DNA from: Bombyx mori | Taxonomy: Eukaryota; Arthropoda; Insecta; Lepidoptera; Bombycidae | Assembly (NCBI RefSeq): GCF_030269925.1 | Contig: NC_085107.1 | Location: 7,378,001 to 7,442,000, forward strand | Length of the DNA: 64,000 nucleotides | Direction of reading: 5' to 3' | Part shown: positions 10,146 to 21,757 of the stretch, piece by piece | Layout of the letters: each line of letters starts with the position of its first letter | How positions within the stretch are numbered: position 1 is the stretch's first letter | Translations under genes and position numbers: made by a program | Notes under the pieces: generated by a model | Database searches by the model: none | What the model was told of the DNA's origin: nothing | The model's input: the letters and a program-made list of their open reading frames with translations, nothing else

Positions 10146-11676
10146 AGGAACTGACTTGGTTATGCCGCCGGCGATGCTTTTATCCATTAAAAACAACGTT
10201 TTTTTTTCATTCTAGGCCGACATCACGGCCGGGTGGAATATCACCGTCCCCACTCTTCCCGTGAGCGTCGTAAAAAAGCCACGATTCACCAGAGAATGGG
10301 CAGTAGTGTTTTTATTTATTTATTGTGTAAATCTAGTGATTACCGGAACCCATTCTTTTTACCTTCCAAATTTAATATGGTTACTTTTTAAAATTCAAAA
10401 TTATTCCTCTTTGTTTATTATTTATTTTATTTTTTAATTCTTATCCGATTCCGAATTCTTGACGGAACGCATTAATACTTAATAGAAACTTGAAACAATA
10501 GAACGAAAAAGTTTCTGAGAGCAATTAAACAAGCGACCGTTCGATTCCGTGGCGACGTCGTTTTTTGTTTTTTTTGTTTTTTGTTTTATCAAACCGAAGA
10601 CGTAACTTCCACGTGTTCGAAGCTCGGTAGCTATCGCGAACCCGCGTAGAGATCGAGACTGATAATTGAAAAAGGCCTTGCGACTGCTGGATCTTAACAC
10701 CGATTTAAAACGGCAACGGATAAATTAAAAGAATCCGGTCCTCGGTGATTGTTTCTCTTTCCGTTTCCACGGCCGAGATCAAAAAGATAAGGTCGCCGCG
10801 AGCGAACTTTATGTTCCGTTTGTATTTGTGTAGCTCGTGTAGGTGGCGCTGTGTCGTGTCTTCATGTGTATTTAATTAAAAAACAAAACGAATTAACGTT
10901 AATGCGTATAAAGCCTGCTTGATTAATGCTTTAGTTGGACTGGTTTATTTTGTTGTATGCTGTTTCTTTAAACTCCCGCGGAAAGAGAGAGCGAAAATGG
11001 AATGAAGTGCGCTAATTTTTTTTTTATTGTCACTCTTTTTTTTTCCAGACATTATAGTATTATATTTAACGAATTTTAAATTGATTTAGAGATGAAAAAA
11101 AAACATAAGAAATCTTGTTAAGTCTAATATTTTAGGAATAGCACAAAAATAATCTCAATGGTCTATTATAATACTACACTAAGGAATGAACTGGCGCGAA
11201 ACAATCACAGAACTCAAAATAACAGCCCAAGTCAGAATTCGGGAAATGGCGTCACAGAACGCGGGGCTGCACGGCCGAAACGATAATTCACAAAAATTGT
11301 GAGCAGTTAATGTCCTCCCGAGCCTGAGGGAGACATAATCATCCGCAAAACTAAATTTAATGCTAATAGCACTTTTTAAATAAAACCTCGGCTGGGTCGG
11401 GCGCTTAGTGGCATTATTTAAAGTGATTTTAATTATGTTGAGAGCAGATGACACTCGGTACCCTCCTCTTCATAGTACGCGGTCGGCCATCGCCAACAAA
11501 ACCAACTCCAATGAGAGAGAGAGAGCTGACATTCTACATCGATATTTCGGTTTTAACAAAATAAAAAATTTAGATTTCAATAAATTTAAGACATACGCAG
11601 TGCTTTTGCACTTTTATACGATAGCACGTGCTCATAGTTTTCGCATTAATATAGTATTTGCAATGATGATAGTCAA
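10146..11676. other. Gene-free stretch
   Basis: 10205-10305 (GGGTGGAATATCACCGTCCC, CCCACTCTTCCCGTGAGCG) looks like part of a retroelement. Otherwise AT-rich, with T-rich tracts and (GA)n at 11514-11524. No gene recognised. Confidence 0.45.
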
Positions 11677-12351
11677 TCTATACTAACTAGAGGTCCCGCA
11701 GTAGTCGAAATTCGACTATAATTACTTGGAATTGTATGTTTGTACACTATTGTGATTGTATTTTATACTTCTATAGTCACAAATTTCGCCAAGGCATACA
11801 CTATAAAAAAAGATTAATAAAGACAAACAATATTTAATTTATTCTCAATTTGACCACAGACGTCAAGAACAAAAGTTTGACAATAAATAGTATGCATGCG
11901 TGTGTGCGTCAAATACATGGTATGTAGTGTGTGTAAAGTTTTCTTTATTGATTTAATGTATCTTTTATGCATTATTTAAAAAAAATATTAGGATTGTGCA
12001 CTTCTTCTCTATATTCTCTATAAGTGTGGAAAATTTCATACTCCTCCGTTCGCGCAATTTTCGTAAAAAGGGATACAAAGTTTTTGCTTCACGTATTAAT
12101 ATATAGATATATAAATCTACAGTGGTTTTTACGGATGTTCCGTTATAACTACTGAACCATGTATCCGATCGACTTAAAACTTGGTATCCATGTAGAAAAT
12201 ACATGTACTTAATGGATAGGTAAATATTTATATGAGTGTTGTACTCCCTACATCAGTTGCGGGGGCGTTAATGATGAGAATCTTTGTGGGGGTGAGAAAT
12301 AATAATGTTAATTTTAAATGCCCAGCGAAGCGAACGGGTATCTGTAGCTAG
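11677..12351 (+). mobile_element. Non-autonomous Helitron, family H2, split by an H1 insertion
   Basis: The 5' tip TCTATACTAA (11677-11686) is separated from the rest (12108-12351) by an antisense H1 copy. The body contains TTTTTACGGATGTTCCG and ends with CCCAGCGAAGCGAACGGG followed by CTGTAGCTAG, with T after. The flanking bases are A (11676) and T (12352), again the Helitron A|T site. It is about 254 bp without the insertion and non-coding. Confidence 0.75.
11687..12107 (-). mobile_element. Non-autonomous Helitron, family H1, nested in an H2 copy
   Basis: Antisense copy: the plus strand reads CTAGAGGTCCCGCAGTAGTC at its left edge and ends at ATATAGA, with A before and T after. It has the same hairpin and internal sequence as the 1192 copy, including the TTTCGTAAAAAGGGATAC segment. 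It sits exactly between A and T ten bases into another Helitron. Confidence 0.85.
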
Positions 12352-12352
12352 T

Positions 12353-12895
12353 CGTTTATAATGTGAATATATTCATCGCGAATTAATATTTATTTTAGAA
12401 CTTGAAATCTTAAAAATATTCGAGACATTACAACGTCTAGGTACGTAATTAGCAAATTTGATGTGATTGCGCGCCATGATTCTAATACGAAGGGAGGGTG
12501 TCAGTAATAGGCAAGTAACACAACACCACATCATCGCTGGGAGCCGGCAGTGCGTGTCTCTAAATCCAACGAAGCCAATAAATCACACGAAGGCAAACAT
12601 TACGAGGGCTCTTTGTGTATACGCGTATTACTGTTACGCGCCGTGGCCAACGCTCAGCGCTGGAAACGACTGTTGTCAGTGAGCACGACAAAAGCGATGC
12701 GCGGACATAAAGCGAGCGATCCGATTTACAAACGTACGTGTCAAAGCGGTGACAATACGACATCGGTACGGCGCGACGATTCGTTTGAATTTAATTAAAA
12801 TCTGTATTTTCGTGGCCACAGAATCAATGGATGCCAATGTAACGCATTGTATTTTTTTTTGTTTGTTTATTTTTGCACCAAAAAATGCGAAAACT
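12353..12895. other. Gene-free, CpG-rich single-copy-looking stretch
   Basis: 12467-12790 is distinctly richer in G+C and CpG than its surroundings (TACGCGCCGTGG, CGATGCGCGG, GTACGGCGCGACG) and matches none of the repeats in the window. Overlapping open frames on both strands are all short and lack recognisable motifs. Confidence 0.45.
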
Positions 12896-12897
12896 TT

Positions 12898-13336
12898 TTT
12901 TTTTATTGCCTAGATGTGTGGACGATCTCATAGCACACATCGTGTTAAGTGGTTACTGGGGCCAATAGACATCTACAACGTAAATGCGCCACACACCTTG
13001 AGATATAAGTTCTATGGTCTCAGTATAGTTACAACGGATGCCCAACCCTTCTTAACCGAAACGCATTACTGCTTCACGGCAGAAATAGGCGGGGCGGTGG
13101 TACCTACCCGTGCGGACTCACAAGAAGTCCTACTACCAGTAATTACGCAAATTATAATTTTGCGGGTTTGATTTTTATTACACGATGTTATTCCTTCACC
13201 GTGGAAATCAATCGTGAACAATTGTTAAACACGTATTTCATTAGAAAAATTGGTACCCGCCGGCGGGATTCGAAGATCGGTGCATCGCTATATACGAATG
13301 CACCGGACGTCTTATCCTTTAGGCCACGACGACTTC
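12898..13336 (-). mobile_element. Bm1 SINE, full length
   Basis: Antisense copy from a T-rich tail (12895-12906) to the tRNA-like head, whose reverse complement begins GTCGTCGTGGCCTAAAGG at about 13335. The box B region is mildly altered. Confidence 0.9.
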
Positions 13337-15640
13337 GCTGAATGATTCCCGTTGGATGCTACAATAAATTATGTTAAGAGCGTGATTGCTCTCCGATATC
13401 TTTGTTATTAGTGCGAATCGTTTTAGAGTATTTAAGCTCTTTGATCATCGTTAAATGTCGATTTTAACAAGTGAAACTACAACGATGTCCTTGATACTCA
13501 ACTTCAAATTTATTACATCTTCTTTAACCTCCCCTCTCTTCTCTTCTTCTTCATTACAAAGGGCTGTGATTCCCCCAACGAGCGATGATACTCCTCCGTC
13601 TGCGTCTGTCCTTGGCATCATGGGAAGCATCACTTAATTCACACATATCTTTCCAGTAATCCCGAACTGCTCTAGGCTACATCCATCTTCTACGGGCGAC
13701 GAGACTGATGTTAAAGAATACATAAATAACAAAGCAAATTTTGTGAAACTTTAGTAATCATTAATATGTTCTCATTTTACACAGTTTATTATTTGTAAAG
13801 TAAATGAATTACAACTTATTTATCTCTTCTTACGGCCTCATAAAATGAATCCATTCATGTTCAGATGACCATTATTTTTGTTAACGAAATTAGACCGATT
13901 AAGATAATGCCGTAATATTAACCTACATTAGCGAATATTTGAATTGATATCTGTTATTGAAGTAAGTGATTGTTATTTAGGTCACAATATGGCCTTTAAA
14001 TACACATTAAAGTTTGTGACAAAACTGTGGCTCCAAAGCTGTGTAAATTATTTTATGTAAGAATCAAATCATACGGATATAAAATATTTTATACTAGACT
14101 TTTATTCTATGTGATCATTTAAAGGCTTTTTTCCCATAATCAAAACATTTCAAAAAAATAGTCCAATGGACAAAAGAGAAAAGAAAAAGGAAAAACCTTC
14201 AGACATATCTATACGATTTTAGGAAAAAACCTTCACACATATCTATACGATTTTATGTATCAAATTTAGAATTAATCCTTGCTTCGTGTTATACTTTTTC
14301 GATGCAATTTTGTTTTCAATAGTACTCAGGGGAATCTTCTATTATTTTAAATTAAGAGTTACAAGACGCGTCAAATATGTGGTTACACACACTCGAATAG
14401 GCTCTCTTTCTAGAGTATTTTGAAATCAGTCAATGTATTGATTATGATGATGTAAAGGCAATCAATTCTGCATTTAACTCACACTAATTGCTACAAGTAA
14501 TTTTGGTGTGAATATTACCAACCTATTTATTTGGAATAGAATCTCAAGTTGTTCAATTGTTTCCACTTGATTTTTAGTAAAAATGTGTCAAGAGCGATAT
14601 TGTAGAGAGATAAAATTTTGAACCGTTCCAAACATACCAATAAACCTTTCAACACCATAGGCTTAATGAAATCGTTTTTTTTTTATGCGCAATATTCAAA
14701 CTAACAAACAGCCAAACAAGCAGACAGAAAAAAAGAAAGACGGTAATTGTTTTTTTTTTTTATGTTCATTAATGTATTTTAGAATAACATAGACAATATT
14801 TTTATTTAGTTAAAAAATATATTTAGAACTGTTTCGTTGCCAGCATCGATGCTCTATATTTAAAAGACTTTTTCACAACAACAACAAGAATCTATTATAG
14901 TTCAATATCAAAACAGCAATCCATTGTTTGTAGTAACGTGATATGTTTTAAGTCACTTTACGAAAGGTTCGTTCTGAAAAGCAACCTCGCACAATATTTA
15001 ACCGAAGTGTTTAATTATGGGATGACCTTAGAGAGTTTGTGACAACGTTGATCCTTCGGCGTTGATAAATCACACGTAACCTATACAAACAATTTGGGCT
15101 GGGTGTATCGTGTAATCTCACACCAGAACCAGCGCTTGTACTTTACGAAGATTCGTCAGAGTGATGATTAAATGAGACTTTTTGAGATTAGTCGACGGTC
15201 CTATCTTTAAATATGTAGCTACCGGCTCCCCTATATTAGGACACGAAATCGAAATTTTTTCACCGAACCAACACGCTAGCTTCGCAGCGAAAACGGACAA
15301 GACGGTTCCTATGTACACTACAGATTTGCAGGTTTAATTTTAATTAGGTACCCGATACCGTCTTCGTCGTCAATATACTAGGTAAGGCTTGCTAGGTACG
15401 TGTATTTCAAAAGATTAACACGTGTCCTTCCAGTTCGAATCTCGGATAGCTGCAACGTTCGAAATAAGTAAAGTAGCATTCTTATCAGCTAAATGGGCTT
15501 GGACGAAAATGGTCTGCTCTGTATCCGTATGATCGATGACGATGAATATGTCGTCCATGCACCAAAACCAAATGTTGCTCCAATACCAAGTTTTGTTTTC
15601 CTCAAGACTCAGCACCGTCCTTAAGTCATGGTTGCATCAG
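13337..15640. other. Gene-free stretch
   Basis: AT-rich apart from the tandem dimer at 14191. 15060-15640 is of more balanced composition and lies next to the RTE-like fragment; it may be further decayed retroelement, but I see no clear motif. Confidence 0.45.
14191..14256 (+). repeat. Tandem dimer, 34-bp unit
   Basis: Two consecutive copies of AAAAACCTTC(A)GACATATC with one base difference, both ending CTATACGATTTTA. Confidence 0.85.
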
Positions 15641-15644
15641 TTAC

Positions 15645-16060
15645 TTACTTCATCAGAGATGAAGATAGGCGGTTATCTAATACGCTTCGTTATTCTGTAG
15701 TCTTTCAGCGCGTGCTTTGGTGGCTACCATAATTTGAACTCCCTAAACATAGACTTTGAAGATGAAGACCGGTCCGCTGTGAGGTGCACCGCCTGTTGGA
15801 TGCTGCCTCCAACTGTGCTCTTTATAGTGCTCGACCATGTTGGTTGTGCTCTATCTTTGGCTGGTTTTCCCTCCTCTTGACCAAAAATGACAAGCTTTTT
15901 CAGATTCTGCCTTGGAGACCGCATTATATTATGTCCGAAAAAGCTGAGTGTTCGATCATGGCAAATGTTGGAGAGCCGCCTTGTGATCTTCACAGAAATA
16001 CTTACATACGTGTTCGCGATCTTCAGCTATGAGGAAACGACAAAGAAGAAAAACACAGAC
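15645..16060 (-). pseudogene. RTE-like LINE, C-terminal fragment
   Basis: The minus strand encodes MRSPRQNLKKLVIFGQEEG, then TWSSTIKSTVGGSIQQAVHL, the same R/W-D-x-I arrangement as at 25310 but with the RW pair mutated. Stops and an internal Ser-rich run show decay. Confidence 0.7.
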
Positions 16061-16936
16061 TAAAAACGAATTTTCTCAACCCAAACATGAAGAAAGACAT
16101 GTCATAGCACTCGCTAAATACCGTAGAGAGACCTAATGATAACATTACTTTATAATCAATACTTTTTTACTTTTCTTAATCTTAGACGGGTGGATGAGCT
16201 CGCGGCCTCACAAGATGCTTTTCTCTCCTATCTTATGTACCAATGGTACCACTGCCTTGCCCTGTTTCTGTCGATAAGCTAATAAAGAAGGCCATATATG
16301 CGTACATTAGCTCAGCTATGAATGTTTGTTTTATTACAAAACGAAGACGCGGGTGTAGAAGAGTTCTTAAAGGTTAAAGCGTTCTTGAAATAGCAAATAC
16401 GCCGAGTAAAAGGGAAATATTCTCGCAAAGGGAGACAGCTGGTAGTACCGGTGATTCTTGAGGCGATAACTACAAAAAAAAAAAACGTAATCGAACCAAT
16501 TATTTTTTACAAATGTTTTTTGCAACGCACGTAATAAGCCGCCATTAAAAACAGATGACAGGCGGCATCCACATTCACTTCAAAACAATTCGGGAAATTG
16601 AAAAATCGTTACAATTTCCATTTGTAAAATTCCAATTTATATTTGCAGCATATTATAATAAAATTTAAGTACTCCACAAATATTACAAAAAACATCAGGC
16701 TGCTATTTAGGTGATGTAAAATAATTTCGTGTTACGAAATACTAGACTATCTGCTGTAATAATTGACTTCTGAAATCCATCAAAGCCACCACGACGTGAC
16801 CGAATAACAAAAACACGATTGTTTTATCGCGCAATTCTTTCACATTTAGTGACTATTGAGATTAATATAAGGCGATAGCTGTTAACTCGTCTATCAGCAA
16901 GCAGTTTAATAAAATAGACCTTACGCATATTGTAGT

Positions 16937-17097
16937 TGAACCCACAAAATTTCTCGCCGGATTTTCTCAGTGGGCTCTGATTTCGATCCAGTGGCGAGGC
17001 ACTGCTCTTGATAGTGTTAGCAAGTCCTTCGAATTAGAGCCCCGTAAGCTCACCTACCGTGCGTAGCTGTAATAGCCACTTCTGCTAGCAGCTATTA
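16937..17097 (+). mobile_element. LINE 3'-end fragment (jockey-like family)
   Basis: Blocks TTTCTCGCCGGATTTTCTCA, GAGCCCCGTAAGCTCACCTA and AATAGCCACTTCTGCTAGCA match the 3' UTR found at 18599 and 30600. Confidence 0.65.
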
Positions 17098-17494
17098 CGT
17101 ACCAAACGATATATATTTTACTGAGCTTCTATACAAAGTCGCACTATTTTTATTTACCTGTAAACAGACAAATAGACAAACGAGTTTACCTATGTACTTT
17201 AAGGTAGACTCATAGACGTAACGTGAATAATTATCTAATCTAATTATCTAATCCTTTGAAATAATTATCTAATCCTTTCAAGCCGAAAACAGTGATTCTT
17301 AGTTTCAGCGCATGAAGACTTAATAAACAAATGCATATATTCAATCCGCAAAATGTAGCGAACATAATCGATAAATGCACTGATCCGGAGAAATACGATT
17401 CGCCCGAGATGATACCTACTTGTATGGTTTTAGTAACACACAGTTGAATTGCAGTGAAGGCGTAACGACACGACTTTCACTGGTCCTTACAATT

Positions 17495-17745
17495 TTACTG
17501 GTAGTAGGGCCCCTCGTGAGTCCGCACGGGTAGGTACCACCACCCTGCCTATTTCTGCCGTGAAGCAGTAATGCGGTTCCGTTTGAAGGGTGGGGCAGCC
17601 GTTGTAACTACACTGAGACCTTAGAACTTATATCTAAAGGTGGGTGGCGCATTTATGTTGTAGATAGATGTCTATGGGCTCCAGTAACCACTTAACATCA
17701 GATGAGCTGTGAGCTCGTTCACCCATCAAAGCAATAAATAAAAAA
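17495..17745 (+). mobile_element. Bm1 SINE, 5'-truncated
   Basis: Starts at TTACTGGTAGTAGGGCC and runs to the (AATAAA) tail at 17735-17745. It contains TGAAGCAGTAATGCGGTTCC and a short internal duplication GTAGATAGATG. Confidence 0.88.
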
Positions 17746-18598
17746 AATCAAACATTCGAAGCCATGAAGGGAGCGATAGGCAAATATTTTTGGCTAAGCC
17801 GGCATTACCGACGTCCACAAGAAATAGTGATCACTCATCATGGGGTAGGCCGCATGTTCTTCCGACGGCAATGATAAAAGAAAGCTTTCATACATTAGGT
17901 ACATATACTGATTTTATTAGCAGCAAAGTATTTGCCTTCAATCGTTCATATATCGCTAAAGATTTTAAAACTTCATTTTTCTAGATCTCTTCTATGTATG
18001 AAACTCTAAGGATTCCCTGAAAATAGCTACGAGAGCGATTATGATAATAACAAATAATATACATTTTATAAGACTCCATTCTTGTATTTAATTGATTCGT
18101 TCGAGAGATTCACGCAACATCGCCTTCTGACGTCATTATTAAATTTATATACCTACTTCAAAATCTATAAACAAGTGCATTTCTAGCTACGACGGCCCAA
18201 GACGGATGTGTGTAATAGTAAAACGACGACTTTTCATAACAAAGTGTAACCAGAGCCGGGTGTGAGATAACCATTATCGAAGCCGATAAATGAACGGAAT
18301 ATGAATATCTCGATACCCGCGACATACAAGGCATTGGACGCGCGTCAGCGGTTTTATGTTTGCATTACACTGCGGGCAAATAAAAAATAAAACCAAGCGA
18401 TTGTTCATAATACTGTCTAATCAAAATTTGAAATCACGACGTTGCCGTTTCAAGTATATTCATATTGTTGAAAACAAACATTATACTTGCGAGATAGAGT
18501 AAAGAGAGAAGTCTTTTTTTTACTAAAAATAAAAACTTGAAGAAGTTGCTTTGGCTGTAGCTACATTTTGGATCATAGAATTTCTACGTTATCGTTCA
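17746..18598. other. Gene-free stretch
   Basis: Mostly AT-rich; 18230-18350 has CpG-containing unique-looking DNA (CCCGCGACATACAAGG, GGACGCGCGTCAGCGG). No gene recognised. Confidence 0.45.
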
Positions 18599-18890
18599 AC
18601 TTCCTGATCCATTAACGATGCTTTTAGGTACCACAAGCACCGGTCACAGTCCTCGTCGAACCCGTCGTTTGTGACGAAGGGCTCGACGAGCGAATTAACC
18701 CACAGACACAACGCACTGAGTTTCTCACCGGATCTTCTCAGTGGATCGCGATTCCGATCCGGTGGTAGATTCTGCGAAGCACTGCTCTTACTGGAACCAG
18801 TGTTGGCAACACTCCGGTTTGAGCCCCGTGAGCTCACCTACACTTTAGGGTGACGCTGAAATAGCCCTTCAAGGCTATCAACAGAGGTAG
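18599..18890 (+). mobile_element. LINE 3' end (jockey-like family), including the end of the coding region
   Basis: The first 100 bp correspond to the Arg-rich protein tail (PRRTRRL-like), then the 3' UTR: TTTCTCACCGGATCTTCTCA, CGGTTTGAGCCCCGTGAGCT, and AATAGCCCTTCAAGGCTATC with an A-rich end. 5'-truncated, as is usual for LINE copies. Confidence 0.75.
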
Positions 18891-20394
18891 AAAAAAAGTT
18901 CAACTCCTAATACTAGTGGAAATAAAAGAAGGACGTCTTATATAAAATTAATACAAGACCATTGATGTACGTATGTATCTGATCTAATAGATTTTAAATT
19001 ATTATAATAGGTTATTTTTATTGTTTACTTTCCTATTTGTTCCCGGTATATAATAGTACTCTAAAATCAGTTTAATAGGCGTGCCTCTTTTCAAGGACAT
19101 AAAGAAAGATATAAAGTAAAGAAATAAGTGTTCATATTTTTAATAGTTACAGACCGTCTACTTAACATTTCCAGGTGGGATACATTTATTATGCAGTTTT
19201 AAATATGTCTACAGGCCATGGTAACCATTTAGGACCGAGTGGATCATGATCTCATCGGATTAAGCCTAAACGAAGTAGCTATTGGCTAGCTAAAAAAATA
19301 ATATGAGGTTTATTAATTTATTACGTGTTGATGGATTACCGTAATTATATTTAAAATAAGTTCCATTCACGTCACAGACCAAACACGAACTCGTGTTTGG
19401 TCTGTGACGTTTATTAGTGAGTTTATTAGTGAAAAGATCATTTTTGCCTTTTACCTGTAACCGAAGGCATGGACTTCTATCGTTAGTTGCTCATTAACGC
19501 GACAATGGAAGGCGGTCCGCGTTTAGACATTAGAAAGCCAGACGCTCCTTAATGACATACCCACTTATAGCCCATATGATTGCTCACTGCATTTAATGAT
19601 TAAATAGAATAATTCAGTGTAAAGAATTTCGCTGAAATTATTATTGAGTTCGATTGAATGCGACTTAGAACGGGCGATTAATGAAAAAAATAAAATTCTG
19701 ACTAGACTGAACTAAGCCGGAAATGTATTCAGTTATAAACTAGCTCGCGAAACTAAAACAAAACTCGTTAACACAAGCGAGTAGCTAGGTAACCGACGAA
19801 CTTTTGAATTAAATTATAAACTGTGGTTCTATTAGCGCCATCTAGCGTTGAAGTGAGACATCGCGCACCGGCTGCATTATTCCGTCTACACCGGTGGGAC
19901 GTGTCAAATGCAACGGCCGACAATACCGCCTAAAGTCAATATTTACACAAAATCCCATAATTTCGACCGCCAGGCACACAATAGATTTATAATATAAACA
20001 CAGAGTAAAATGTCTGTAAATAGGATTGACAACATTTTAATATATGGTCTCTTGTGTTTACACTGGGTTCGTTCGGCTTTCTGTTATGCCTACATGCGTT
20101 AATACTGTACCGTGAAATCATTGTTTTTTGTAGACTCTTCGGAGATTAAACACGAATAAAAGGACAAAAGAGATTTTGTGCTTTTTTAGCGTTGACTTAG
20201 TAAGCCCGGGATTTGGTGTGTCGGATTCTCTTGTTTCGCGCAGTGAAACCGTCTGTATATTACAATTGTTTGGTTTTATTAAATGAAAATATTCGTACGA
20301 TATTTTTTTATTGAACGTAACTACATTCGTTCAGCAATCATCTGCACATACTCATACATATATTGTCAGTTTAACTTGCATGGTTTCCTTACGG
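18891..20394. other. Gene-free stretch holding the 42-bp palindrome
   Basis: AT-rich with moderately CpG-containing parts at 19480-19550 and 19780-19960. A direct repeat of GTTTATTAGTGA follows the palindrome. No coding feature recognised. Confidence 0.45.
19369..19410. repeat. 42-bp hairpin palindrome
   Basis: Arms of 20 bp (19369-19388 and 19391-19410) are perfect reverse complements separated by only two bases (AC). The left arm is ACGTCACAGACCAAACACGA. No repeat family or gene recognised beside it. Confidence 0.9.
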
Positions 20395-20745
20395 ATCCAT
20401 CAGATCAAATAACCTTTGCATTAGACGCCTTCAGCTCTAACACTAGGAGCAGGCTTAGGGACCCCGGTAACCGTACTCGTCGAACTCGACAAAGAGTTCG
20501 CCGTGCAACCTAACCCATGAATCAGCTCGCTGAGTTTCTCGCCGGATCTTCTCAGCGGGTCGCGATTCCGATCCGGTAGTAGATTCATTCGCGAAGCAGC
20601 TGCTCTTGAGCTGTTAGGTCTCCTTCGGAGGCGCTCGGGTAGCTGCTAGCAAATCCCAACCCTCCTGGCTGAGCCTTTGCTCGCCCACCTGTCCTGGTGA
20701 AACTGGAAAGGCCTCCGGGCCACCAGTAATCCTTCAGTCATAAAA
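20395..20745 (+). mobile_element. LINE 3' end (jockey-like family, second subtype)
   Basis: Encodes DPSDQITFALDAFSSNTRSR and then an RRTRQRVRRA tail, followed by a 3' UTR with GATCTTCTCAGCGGGTCGCG, CTCCTTCGGAGGCGCTCGGG and GAAAGGCCTCCGGGCCACCA. It ends in an A12 tract. This copy ties the short GC-rich repeats in the window to a protein-coding LINE. Confidence 0.75.
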
Positions 20746-21500
20746 AAAAAAAAACTTGCATGGACTTTTTTTTAAAATGCAATCGTTGTCAATTACAACG
20801 AATCAAGAATTACGGTTGCATTAATTAATTGGCTCTATTGACCAATATTTATATTCAGTCGGGTTATAACTTGACGATTGTGTATTAAATCTATTCAATC
20901 AATATGAGTAGGTATTCTTATTTGAAAAATAAATCGAAATCCTTTAAAACCGCCAATCGAATTTCAATTTCAACCGATTTAATTCGATGTGACACTATAA
21001 TTTCGGAGTCTCAAAACGAAACCGATAATCTGTTTAGCGTTCATTTTAAAAACGTCAACGGTTTAGCGAAAAGGACGTGGGTTAAGGAAGTGACATTTGA
21101 GAGGCATTTATACCCGACCATAATTTTTGTAAAGGGTTCTCTTCTACACCTGAGCAAACTCGACCATCGTCAAAGAGAGGATTTTAACAGTTTATATTTA
21201 CAGATTACCCTATTGACAAACAAAGTTCAAAGCAGGTAATCTCTATTGGATATTAGCATTGTGCCAAATCTCACCGGATGTATATGATCGGCGTCGCCTT
21301 TCGCTGTCCGTGATGTGAATAATAAGGGTTTGCGATGCGTGATTTCATTTACGATTACCGTTCACAATTCATAATGTCATTGTAAAATGACAAACCCGTA
21401 TTGTGTGTACGATAATACCGGCCATAGGTGTATACGAGATCTCATCTGCGGTATACGACTCTATTTAAATAAAAAATATAAGAAGAACTTAATTTAGATT
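20746..21500. other. Gene-free stretch with an unassigned open frame
   Basis: An open frame of 111 codons (20904-21239, +) has no recognisable domain or signal. Its composition (Lys/Asn/Ser-rich) is that of AT-rich DNA by chance. Confidence 0.4.
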
Positions 21501-21530
21501 GTTTTTTTTTTCTTTTTTTTTCTTAAATGG

Positions 21531-21757
21531 GTTGACGATCTCACAGCCCACCTGGTGTCAAGTGGTTACTGGAGCCCATAGACATCTACGACGTAAATGC
21601 GCCACCCACCTTGAGATATAAGTTCTAAGGTCTCAAGTATAGTTACAACGGCTGTCCCACCCTTCAAACCGAAACGCATTACCGCTTCACGGCAGATATA
21701 GGCGGGGCGGTGGTGCCTACCCGCGCGGACTCACAAGAGGTCCTACCACCAGTAAAA
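21531..21757 (-). mobile_element. Bm1 SINE, 5'-truncated
   Basis: Antisense 3' half from GGGTTGACGATCTCACAGCC to GGTCCTACCACCAGTAA; a poly(T/CT) tract lies at its left edge (21502-21524). Confidence 0.88.

Noticed and set aside
15118..15318. 66-codon minus-strand frame as a gene
   Set aside because: No family match and adjacent to a decayed RTE-like LINE; no supporting splice or start context.
20904..21239. 111-codon open frame on the plus strand
   Set aside because: No domain, signal peptide or repeat homology; Lys/Asn/Ser-rich composition as expected of AT-rich chance frames, no splice context.
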